Of a stretch of 36,446 nucleotides of DNA, positions 24,627 to 31,390 are shown piece after piece. Origin of the DNA: Desulfobacteraceae bacterium. GTDB taxonomy: Bacteria > Desulfobacterota > Desulfobacteria > Desulfobacterales > Desulfobacteraceae. The notes under the pieces were generated by a model. That model was not told the DNA's origin, made no database searches, and worked only from the letters and a program-made list of their open reading frames with translations. Each line of letters begins with the position of its first letter. Position 1 is the first letter of the stretch. The position numbers and the translations under genes were made by a program. Location of the stretch: the NCBI GenBank assembly GCA_003354055.1, contig PIVQ01000013.1, forward strand, positions 1 to 36,446, in the 5' to 3' direction.

Positions 24627-26180
24627 TTAGGAAATAAGACGTTCCTTTCCTTCCCAGAATTTTTCCTTCACGTCTTTTCTCAGTATTTTTCCGACCGGAG
24701 TGGTGGGAACCTGCTCCCATATTTCCAGAGCCTTGGGGCATTTATATCCGGACAGCCTTTTTTTACAGAAATTGAGAATGTCATCCTCTTTGGCTGTTTG
24801 GTCCGGTTTCAGGGTGACAACCGCCTGAACCCGTTCCCCCCATTTATCATCCGGTGCGGAAACCACCGCAGCCATTGCCACAGCCGGGTGCTCATACAAC
24901 ACATCCTCCACTTCTTTTGGGTATACATTTTCACCGCCGGTGACGATCATGTCGGCTTTGCGGTCCACCAAAAAAAGATAGCCGTCGTCATCAAGATATC
25001 CCATGTCACCGGTGTGATACCATCCGTCGCGGATGACCTTTTGGGTCAGTTCAGGATTTTTCCAATACCCCAGCATGATATGTTTGCCCCGGGCGGTAAT
25101 TTCTCCAATTTCACCGGAAGCCACCAGGTGCCCCTTTTTATCCACAATCTTCACTTCAGCACACAGGGCTGCTTTTCCGGCGCTGGCAAGATGGTCTGAA
25201 CCCGAGCCCGTAAGGACATGATCCGTATCCGAAAGGACCGAGATAGCCCCGCCGGCCGTTTCCGTAGCCCCATACCCCTGGGCGAAGATCGGCCCAAAGG
25301 TTTCCATGCACTGCTTGAGGAGTGCCGGAGGGAACGGACTGCCTGCATAGGACAGGGACCGAAGGCTTGACAGATCAAAGGCACTGATATCGCATAATTG
25401 AAGCAGCCATCCGTAAATGGTGGGCACCAAATTCATATGGGTGCATCTCTCATCCTGGATCAGTCGCAGGATTTCGTTGAGATCGGGTTTGCGGTTGATG
25501 ACCACCTTGCCTCCGGCCAATAGCAGGCCGAAGGTGGGCCAGAAGGAGACATGAAAGAGGGGCAGGATCATACAGGTAATATCATCGGTTCCGAAGTTAT
25601 ACATTAAATTGCAATTTATAACCCCGGTCATGATGTTTCGATGGGAAAGCATGACACCTTTTGGCAAGCCGGTGGTGCCTCCCGTATACATCAGCACTGC
25701 CATATCATTTTCATCCACAGGCTCAAACCCGTCTGTTTCCGGCGCATTGGCCAGAAGTGTTTCATAGTCTGTAAATGTATTTTCAGAGCCGTCTATGGAA
25801 ATCCAGGCTTTGATCCGGGGCAGATTTGGCTTAAGTTTAAGGCTGATCTCGTCATAGGCGCTACCGACGAAAAAACAGACTGCCTCGCTGTCCTCAACGA
25901 TATGGGCTAGTTCCGACTCTGAAAGGCGATAATTCAGCGGAGTGATACTCATCCCGGCTTTTGCCGCCGCAAAATAGACTTCAATATACTTATCGGTGTT
26001 CTCCTCCAGGATGGTCAGCCGGTCCCCCCTTTTAAATCCAAGTTTGAGAAGCCCGTTGGCCAAGCGATTCACCCGCTTGTCCATCTGGCTGTAGCTCATT
26101 TGTCTTCCTTCAAAAACAAGGGCCTGTCTTTCCGGATGTAACAATGCATTTTTTCGTGGTATATCACCAAGCGTATACAT
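24627..26180 (-). CDS. acyl-CoA/aryl-CoA ligase (AMP-forming)
   Basis: This 517-residue adenylate-forming ligase activates a carboxylic acid to its CoA thioester using ATP. Core motifs are the P-loop MYTGGTTGLPKGVMLSH (164-180), the aromatic or acyl pocket motif QGYGATETAG, HTGDMGYLDDDGYLFLVDR and the hinge region leading to VTGGENVYPKEVEDVLYEHP. The catalytic Lys lies in PTTPVGKILRKDVKEKF near the C-terminus. The length is normal. AGAGGAG lies before the ATG. It lies 71 bp downstream of the acyl-CoA dehydrogenase gene, the largest gap inside the operon. Substrate class cannot be told reliably from sequence. Confidence 0.92.
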   Translation of the reverse strand: MYTLGDIPRKNALLHPERQALVFEGRQMSYSQMDKRVNRLANGLLKLGFKRGDRLTILEENTDKYIEVYFAAAKAGMSITPLNYRLSESELAHIVEDSEAVCFFVGSAYDEISLKLKPNLPRIKAWISIDGSENTFTDYETLLANAPETDGFEPVDENDMAVLMYTGGTTGLPKGVMLSHRNIMTGVINCNLMYNFGTDDITCMILPLFHVSFWPTFGLLLAGGKVVINRKPDLNEILRLIQDERCTHMNLVPTIYGWLLQLCDISAFDLSSLRSLSYAGSPFPPALLKQCMETFGPIFAQGYGATETAGGAISVLSDTDHVLTGSGSDHLASAGKAALCAEVKIVDKKGHLVASGEIGEITARGKHIMLGYWKNPELTQKVIRDGWYHTGDMGYLDDDGYLFLVDRKADMIVTGGENVYPKEVEDVLYEHPAVAMAAVVSAPDDKWGERVQAVVTLKPDQTAKEDDILNFCKKRLSGYKCPKALEIWEQVPTTPVGKILRKDVKEKFWEGKERLIS

Positions 26181-26251
26181 ATTTTATCTCCTCTCACTGG
26201 TTTATTTATCAATGGGATAAGGAATAGCTGTCGGTTTCAGACCATGGAGGC

Positions 26252-27415
26252 CTAACTCCAGGATTTGGGCAGTCCCTGGAACTGCATGAGCATGTTTTTG
26301 CTCATCTCATTGGAGATGGGTGAAAACTGCAACTGGTACGCATCACGAAGATAACGCTGCATGGGATACTCACTGCAGATACCGTATCCGCCCATGATTT
26401 CCGCACCAAAACGTCCGGCGTGTAAGGCACCTTCACTGGCCACCAGTTTGGCCATGGTGGCTTCCAGGTGGTAGGGCTTGCCCTGGTCGCACAGCCAGGC
26501 AGCCTTGTAGGTCAGGTTCCGGCAGTTTTCCAGGTTGATGTACATATCAGCCATGTAGTGCTGGAGGCTTTGGAAACGGCTGATGGGACCGCCGAAGGCC
26601 TGGCGCTGCTGTGCATATTCCACGGCGTCTTCATAGGCTGCGGCAATCAATCCCACCCCCATCATGGCGCATCCGATACGTTCGGGGTTCAACACGGTCA
26701 GCATCTCGTACCAGCCAGTGCCCCGGTTCCCCAACATACTGTCCGCAGCCACTTCCACATTGTTAAAGGTAATCCCCACGGAATCGCAGTGGTGACAGCT
26801 TATTTTGGGTATCCGGGTAAAGGTGATGCCTTCAGAGTTTGAGGGCACGAGGAATACGGACATGGACTCTGACGGCTTGGCATCCTGTTCGGTGCGGCAG
26901 ACCAGAATCATGTAGTCGGAAACATGGGCGGCCGTGATAAATACCTTTTCACCGTTGATCACAAAACGGCCGTCTTTTTCTTCGGCAAAGGTTTCCATGG
27001 CGCCGATAATATCGGTGCCGCCGCCGGGTTCGGTCAGTGCCATGCACATTTTGAGTTCACCTTCAGCAAGCCTGGGCAGGTATTTGTCTTTCATCTCAGG
27101 GCTGCCCAGTTCGGTAATGGCCCGTGCGCCGAATCCTGTTGTGGTTCCCACGGCAAGAGCCACTGACATGGACGCCTTGCAGACCTCTTCAAACATGATC
27201 ATTGAGTCAACCATCCCGAGATTGTCGCCGCCGTATTCTTCGGGTATACTTGCGCTGAAAAATCCGATATCCACAAATTTTTGCCACAGTTCATCCGGTG
27301 GAAAATCCACGTTTTCATCCATCCACTGGACATACTCTTTACTCAACTCTTTTTTGCAGAACCGCCGGGTCTCCTTGCGGATCATCTCCTGCTCTTTGGT
27401 AAGACTAAAATCCAT
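26252..27415 (-). CDS. acyl-CoA dehydrogenase with an alternative catalytic-base arrangement
   Basis: This 387-residue FAD enzyme of the acyl-CoA dehydrogenase family introduces a double bond next to a CoA thioester. Family motifs include ALTEPGGGTD, the RQAFGGPISRFQSLQHYMAD segment and EIMGGYGICSEYPMQRYLRD. At the usual catalytic-Glu site near the C-terminus (normally in YEGT), the sequence reads FSPISNE, with Ser365 in place of Glu. Glu245 in LNPERIG occupies the site of the catalytic base in isovaleryl- and long-chain acyl-CoA dehydrogenases, so activity is likely kept. AGGAGA precedes the ATG. It is flanked by hydratase (15 bp) and ligase genes in the operon. An electron-transfer flavoprotein is expected elsewhere. 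Confidence 0.92.
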   Translation of the reverse strand: MDFSLTKEQEMIRKETRRFCKKELSKEYVQWMDENVDFPPDELWQKFVDIGFFSASIPEEYGGDNLGMVDSMIMFEEVCKASMSVALAVGTTTGFGARAITELGSPEMKDKYLPRLAEGELKMCMALTEPGGGTDIIGAMETFAEEKDGRFVINGEKVFITAAHVSDYMILVCRTEQDAKPSESMSVFLVPSNSEGITFTRIPKISCHHCDSVGITFNNVEVAADSMLGNRGTGWYEMLTVLNPERIGCAMMGVGLIAAAYEDAVEYAQQRQAFGGPISRFQSLQHYMADMYINLENCRNLTYKAAWLCDQGKPYHLEATMAKLVASEGALHAGRFGAEIMGGYGICSEYPMQRYLRDAYQLQFSPISNEMSKNMLMQFQGLPKSWS

Positions 27416-27430
27416 GTTACTCTCCTGATG

Positions 27431-28273
27431 CTATTTTTTATCTGATGCCTCATTGTTCTGTTTCTGTTGTTCTACCAACTCGTTGGGATTCTCCCTGAAG
27501 TGGTCCATCATTCCCTGGATATCAGGTGCGTAGGTCAACCACTGGATACTGTTTCTCTCAACGGCCAGGGCGGTTTCCATGTCACAACCGTCCACGGAGC
27601 GAGCCATGACTTCCTTGCCCATGCGAAGGGCGATAGGTTTTTTTGAACTGATATTATCCACCACTTTTTGAAACTCATCCTCAAACTGATCATCGGGAAA
27701 CACCCGGGTCAGCATGCCCATTTCGTAAATCTCTGTAGCTGTATAATCCTTTCTGCCGGAGTAGATGATCTCACGGGCCCTGAATATGGGCATGCTTCTG
27801 GGCAGACGTGCTGTTCCGCCCCATCCGGGCAGAATCCCCATATTGATTTCCGTGGTACCTATTCGTGCGGATGCTTTGGCATAAAGCAGGTCACAGCAGA
27901 GTGCAATTTCAAGACCTCCGGCCAGGCAGTGCCCGTCGATTTTACCGATGACCACTTTTTCAGACTTGGTAATGGCGTTCTGGACATCAAGGCCGTCATG
28001 GGCCAGCCAGTTAAGGCAGGACTGATGTTCGGCAAGGGAGGGGAAGACGTCCAGATCTCCGCCGGTGCAAAACGCTTTTTCACCGGCACCGGCCAGGACC
28101 ACAACGCCCACAGCGGCTTCCTCTCTCACCCGTCTGAATGCATCAACCAGGTCCATGGCCATCTGTTTGTTGATGGCGTTGAATTTATCCGGCCGGTTCA
28201 AAGTGATGGTGCAGACCGCATTGTTCACCCCGCCGATTTCATAGGTAATGGTCTGATAATCTATCGTAGTCAT
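27431..28273 (-). CDS. enoyl-CoA hydratase/crotonase family protein
   Basis: The 280-residue crotonase-fold protein keeps both catalytic glutamates of true hydratases: Glu122 (HCLAGGLEIALCCD) and Glu142 (GTTEINMGILPGWGGT), 20 residues apart as in the rat enzyme (144/164). This favours water addition to an enoyl-CoA rather than one of the family's other reactions. The oxyanion segment KAFCTGGDLD is also present. A polar Gln/Asn/Lys tail ends the chain. GGGAG precedes the ATG; the gene follows the DUF35 gene by 13 bp. It would supply a 3-hydroxyacyl-CoA to the thiolase-like/DUF35 pair. Confidence 0.92.
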   Translation of the reverse strand: MTTIDYQTITYEIGGVNNAVCTITLNRPDKFNAINKQMAMDLVDAFRRVREEAAVGVVVLAGAGEKAFCTGGDLDVFPSLAEHQSCLNWLAHDGLDVQNAITKSEKVVIGKIDGHCLAGGLEIALCCDLLYAKASARIGTTEINMGILPGWGGTARLPRSMPIFRAREIIYSGRKDYTATEIYEMGMLTRVFPDDQFEDEFQKVVDNISSKKPIALRMGKEVMARSVDGCDMETALAVERNSIQWLTYAPDIQGMMDHFRENPNELVEQQKQNNEASDKK

Positions 28274-28286
28274 CTTTTACTCCCTA

Positions 28287-28727
28287 TTATTGGTCGCCCA
28301 TTGCGGTCCGCAAAGACGCATTCGCAGGTTGAAAGTAAGGCATTGAAACCTCGTCGGTAAGCGCCTCAAAAACCACCTCAACCTCCATCCCGATTTCCAA
28401 AGATTCTATATCGCAATTCACAATGCGGGTAGTCATTGCGAATCCTTCTGCAAGGTCCACCTCGGCGATGATATAGGGAATGTCTTCCCAGAACACAGGC
28501 TCGACCTGGTCCATCATTTCCGTGAAAGAATACACTTTTGCCTTGCCGGATGACTCAATCCAGGTCAGGTTTTCACTCCAGCACTCCGGGCAGACTTTTT
28601 TGGGAAAAAAGATATTCGAGTTACAGTCCCGGCATTGCTGGACCAGGAGTTTTCCTTCTTTGGTTGCCGCCCAGAAATCTTTGGTCCACGGCTGCATAAC
28701 CGGAACGGGCTTTTGATTTTCTGTCAT
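28287..28727 (-). CDS. DUF35 OB-fold Zn-ribbon protein, partner of the thiolase-like protein
   Basis: The 146-residue protein has an N-terminal zinc ribbon (CRDCNSNIFFPKKVCPEC) followed by an OB-fold (AKVYSFTEMMDQVEPVFWED, PYIIAEVDLAEG), the DUF35 or acyl-CoA-associated architecture. Such proteins form complexes with SCPx-type thiolases and aldolases, for example BbsA with BbsB in toluene degradation or ChsH2 with Ltp2 in steroid side-chain degradation. The ATG at 28727 has GGGAGGG upstream. It starts two bases after the thiolase-like stop, so the two are translationally coupled. A frame starting at 28787 would overlap that gene and is unlikely. Confidence 0.88.
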   Translation of the reverse strand: MTENQKPVPVMQPWTKDFWAATKEGKLLVQQCRDCNSNIFFPKKVCPECWSENLTWIESSGKAKVYSFTEMMDQVEPVFWEDIPYIIAEVDLAEGFAMTTRIVNCDIESLEIGMEVEVVFEALTDEVSMPYFQPANASLRTAMGDQ

Positions 28728-28729
28728 GA

Positions 28730-29908
28730 TTAATCCCTCCCCCAAACAGTTGATATGAAATTCATGCCGGACCCGCCGGCTGTGCATTGGTATATGTATT
28801 TGGCATCCGCCACCTGTCTTTTTCCGGCTTTGCCCATTAACTGGCGGGCTGTTTCAACATAGGTGGCCATGCTTACGCCCGAACCTGTGTGTCCCCGGCC
28901 CACAGCGTCGCCGATGGTTGCCCAGGGCAGCTTGCCGCCGGGCGCCGTATGACTCTCCATGAACATTTTGCCGGCCTGACCACGCTCGCAAATCCCCAAT
29001 TCCTCCATGACAATGGGATGCGTCACCGGATAGGCCATATAGATATTCCAGATATTAATATCTGACTTGGATATCCCGGCCTGCGCCAGCGCTTCATGCG
29101 CAGAGACACCTATGTCTTTTCGCATTTTGTCATTGTCCCGGGTGGTGGTAAACGCAGAAAAATACCGCGAGGCTTCTCCGATCTTGAAAGCAGCAGGGAC
29201 CCCACGCTTTCTTGCGTTTTCAGGGGACGTGACCACCATGGCCGCACCGCCGTCCGCCAGCATATTGCACTCCCGTTTATGGAGAGGAGAGGCAACCATA
29301 CCGGACGAAAGCACTTTCTCTATGGAGGGCACTTCTTTTTTATAAAAGATGGAGTTGGGATCCAATGTCGCCCACTTTCTGTGGGACACTACAACGGAAG
29401 CCAGTTCTTCAGCCGTGATTCCTGTTTCATGCATATAACGCCGGGTAAGCAGGGCGATCATTCCGTTGTATGTCTGGCCAAAGGGGTATTCCCACTGGCG
29501 GTCGATTCCGGCCTTGGCAAAAAAATTGATCAGGTCCGGAACAGGAATGGTGGAATGCTTGGTCAGATGGGGAATCAGAACATATTGAGCCGCTCCGCTT
29601 TCAATGAGTTGCTCGGCCAAGCGAAGGCAGTTTGATGTGGAGGCACCGCCTGCATTACAGACACAGACATCCTTGCACCCTTTCAACCCCAGTTCTTCCG
29701 GGATTTTGCCAAAGGATATTTCAGCATAGACTTCCGGCTGTGCCTGGGGGGCGACAGTTACAACGGCCTCTATCTCGTTTTTGTCGATGCCGGCGTCCCT
29801 GACCGCTGACATACATGTTTCATAAATTATATCCCACCGGGACCGATCCGGATATATTCCCGTGGGGACCTCTCCGATACCGATGATCGCTAATTTCGCA
29901 TTATCCAT
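28730..29908 (-). CDS. SCPx/thiolase-like protein, possible thiolase or aldolase, first gene of the operon
   Basis: The 392-residue thiolase-superfamily protein resembles the non-specific lipid-transfer (SCPx) group. The canonical nucleophile motif (Cys-Ala-Ser) here reads GGAS, with Gly88 where Cys is expected; Cys84 and Cys94 are close by. The C-terminal GHTGSG motif is kept, but HTAPGG to GHTGSG contains an unusual KLPWATIGDAVG stretch. Related proteins working with DUF35 partners include BbsB and the retro-aldolase Ltp2; the coupled DUF35 gene supports such a role. AAGGAG lies before the ATG at 29908; an upstream in-frame ATG at 29935 has none. It is the promoter-proximal gene behind two CTATAG-type sites. 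Confidence 0.85.
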   Translation of the reverse strand: MDNAKLAIIGIGEVPTGIYPDRSRWDIIYETCMSAVRDAGIDKNEIEAVVTVAPQAQPEVYAEISFGKIPEELGLKGCKDVCVCNAGGASTSNCLRLAEQLIESGAAQYVLIPHLTKHSTIPVPDLINFFAKAGIDRQWEYPFGQTYNGMIALLTRRYMHETGITAEELASVVVSHRKWATLDPNSIFYKKEVPSIEKVLSSGMVASPLHKRECNMLADGGAAMVVTSPENARKRGVPAAFKIGEASRYFSAFTTTRDNDKMRKDIGVSAHEALAQAGISKSDINIWNIYMAYPVTHPIVMEELGICERGQAGKMFMESHTAPGGKLPWATIGDAVGRGHTGSGVSMATYVETARQLMGKAGKRQVADAKYIYQCTAGGSGMNFISTVWGRD

Positions 29909-29985
29909 GGGTTCTCCTTTTTTTTGTGTTAACATAATTCAATTACTGAGTGTCTGGGTCCCAAAACGCCTTTTCATCCTGAATG

Positions 29986-29995
29986 AAAACTATAG
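29986..29995. promoter_or_regulatory. putative operator site A (AAAACTATAG)
   Basis: AAAACTATAG lies 77 bp upstream of the thiolase-like start. It is one of four locations of this motif in the window, all in the control regions of this locus. It is the counterpart of site C in the duplicated region. The likely binder is the MerR-TetR fusion regulator at 31391 (inference). Confidence 0.5.
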
Positions 29996-30184
29996 AAAAT
30001 GACGATTCGTTTTTTCGTCATTGATTATTAGGATATAAGAAATGTCATGTCAATACTTATGGCTGGTATGATATGGAATCGGGTGATTCGTAGTAATGTG
30101 TTGATTTTATTGAATATATTACAAATTAGAATGCCGCTCATTTTGTAAGAAGCGCCACTGTAAAGGGCGATTGCAGAAGCTAAA

Positions 30185-30207
30185 CTATATAGTTAAAAAC
30201 TATAGAT
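30185..30207. promoter_or_regulatory. putative double operator site B
   Basis: CTATATAGTT is followed directly by AAAAACTATAGAT. This matches site D (31355-31377) at 20 of 23 positions with identical 15-bp spacing between the two CTATA units. The left unit sits in a perfect 12-bp palindrome AACTATATAGTT (30183-30194). It lies about 280 bp upstream of the catabolic operon and 85 bp past the end of the SnoaL-like gene. Confidence 0.55.
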
Positions 30208-30291
30208 TGAGATTGCTCCCATAAGAAAATCATTTATAGAACTGATGATGACTGCCAGAACTATTGCAGGGCATACATATATAGTTGCCCT

Positions 30292-31041
30292 TTATTTGTA
30301 ATCCAACCACTCCTGCCCCTGTTGGTAGATCTTAGCCACCTTGACAGTCCCATCAACAGCAAGGTCCTCAACTATCGAATAGCCTGATTTCTCCAAGCCA
30401 TAGGCAAGGTGTTTGTAGGCAGAGGGATATTTGTCAAAATTTATAAACAGACTTCCCACCCAAAAAAGAAACGAGGGTCCGACACTGTCTATACGATCTT
30501 TTTCATAAATCGTGACACGCTTTAAAATGCGCCATCCATCCCCTCTGTTTTCCAAAAGGTCATAGAATCTGGCATATGAGGTGATATCAATATCTACAGG
30601 GCCTGTTCGCCCTCTGGCCATGATAACGATACTGGTCTCGCTTACGGCCCTGTTTCCATTTATGGAAACAATGGGTAATCCGATCATGTGTTTTACTTTA
30701 GATTTATTCTCAGCCATCTTTTTGGATGCTTGGACAAACCCGTCAAAAGGACCCTTGAACCAACTCACCTCTATGGTGCCTTCCGGGTGAAAGGTGTCTA
30801 AAAGAGATTCCCACATAGACTGGTCCCTGGCTCGTCCCCATTTCAGCATCAGCTGGGAAATGAGAATGTGATCATTAGCCATTTTGGCAGAGTCCTTAGC
30901 TGTTGCGCTCTTACCTGTATATTCGTTTTTTTTGCCCTTCTCAATGCTCGCCTGATCACTGGGAGACTCTTGGGCAAAAACAAAGGGGTTGAATAACAAA
31001 ACAAACAGGATAATACTTAGAAAAACGACTATTTTATTCAT
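30292..31041 (-). CDS. exported SnoaL-like protein
   Basis: The 249-residue product has a clear signal peptide (hydrophobic ~5-22, probable cleavage after VFAQ). The mature part contains a SnoaL/NTF2-like domain (~55-170: HILISQLMLKWGRARD, LDTFHPEGTIEVSW, WRILKRVTIYEKDR). Known relatives include dehydratases, isomerases and ring-modifying enzymes, as well as plain ligand-binding proteins. Export to the periplasm is unusual for a catabolic SnoaL enzyme. GGGAG precedes the ATG. It has its own copy of the duplicated control region, shared divergently with the regulator, so it should respond to the same signal as the operon. It might bind or modify the substrate outside the cytoplasm (inference). 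Confidence 0.75.
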   Translation of the reverse strand: MNKIVVFLSIILFVLLFNPFVFAQESPSDQASIEKGKKNEYTGKSATAKDSAKMANDHILISQLMLKWGRARDQSMWESLLDTFHPEGTIEVSWFKGPFDGFVQASKKMAENKSKVKHMIGLPIVSINGNRAVSETSIVIMARGRTGPVDIDITSYARFYDLLENRGDGWRILKRVTIYEKDRIDSVGPSFLFWVGSLFINFDKYPSAYKHLAYGLEKSGYSIVEDLAVDGTVKVAKIYQQGQEWLDYK

Positions 31042-31160
31042 GATGATCTCCCATTATAATCTGCAAGTTTACGGCATTCATGGAATCGCCTTTATGCTAT
31101 AATTTAAAACCCAACCTCGTTGATAAAGTCGGTGGAAAAAAAACATTTCATATGCTATCT

Positions 31161-31170
31161 AAAACTATAG
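31161..31170. promoter_or_regulatory. putative operator site C (AAAACTATAG)
   Basis: AAAACTATAG sits inside CTATCTAAAACTATAGATAG (31155-31174), whose ends CTATC and GATAG are inverted. It lies 119 bp upstream of the SnoaL-like start on the minus strand. It corresponds to site A in the other control region. Confidence 0.5.
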
Positions 31171-31354
31171 ATAGTGAAAGATCGTTTTTGATAGTTGTTA
31201 TGGCATGAAAAAATTTATGTCAATACGTATCATGGCAATGTTAAAATTTGGATGATTCCTTGTAACATCATGTTATTTAAAGGATATCGACATTGTCAAA
31301 ATACCATTCAATTTGTAAGAGCCTCATATGGGAAGTGTCTCAACAAAAACTGAT

Positions 31355-31377
31355 CTATAGAGTTGAAAACTATAGTT
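31355..31377. promoter_or_regulatory. putative double operator site D at the regulator start
   Basis: CTATAGAGTT is followed directly by GAAAACTATAGTT, giving two CTATAG units 15 bp apart. The right unit is part of the perfect palindrome AACTATAGTT (31368-31377). It ends just before the AAAAGGAG ribosome binding site of the regulator at 31391, an arrangement expected for autorepression. Confidence 0.6.
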
Positions 31378-31390
31378 AAAAGGAGCTGCC

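Larger units (their letters stand above)
29985..30207. repeat. control region copy 1, upstream of the catabolic operon
   Basis: This ~220-bp non-coding segment is an ancient duplicate of 31160-31377. Shared landmarks in order are AAAACTATAG, then a T-rich TCGTTTTT, ATGTCAATAC (30047-30056), GATTC-N2-TAA, TTTGTAAGA (near 30142), and a double CTATA motif (30185-30207). From ATGTCAATAC to the double motif both copies span exactly 138 bases, and an ungapped alignment gives roughly 60% identity. The landmark order suggests one regulated promoter module was copied. The rest of 29909-30291 shows no gene. Confidence 0.65.
31160..31377. repeat. control region copy 2, between SnoaL-like and regulator genes
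   Basis: This is the counterpart of 29985-30207 in the same orientation. It contains AAAACTATAG (31161-31170), TCGTTTTT, ATGTCAATAC (31217-31226), TTTGTAAGA (near 31312) and the double CTATAG motif (31355-31377). It serves the divergent pair formed by the SnoaL-like gene and the MerR-TetR regulator. The rest of 31042-31390 shows no gene. Confidence 0.65.

Noticed and set aside
31355..31377. CTATAG units could simply be -10 boxes (TATAGT-like) of ordinary promoters.
   Set aside because: No suitable -35 element lies about 17 bp upstream of the site D unit, and the conserved sequence extends well beyond a -10 box. The operator reading fits better, though overlap with a promoter is possible.
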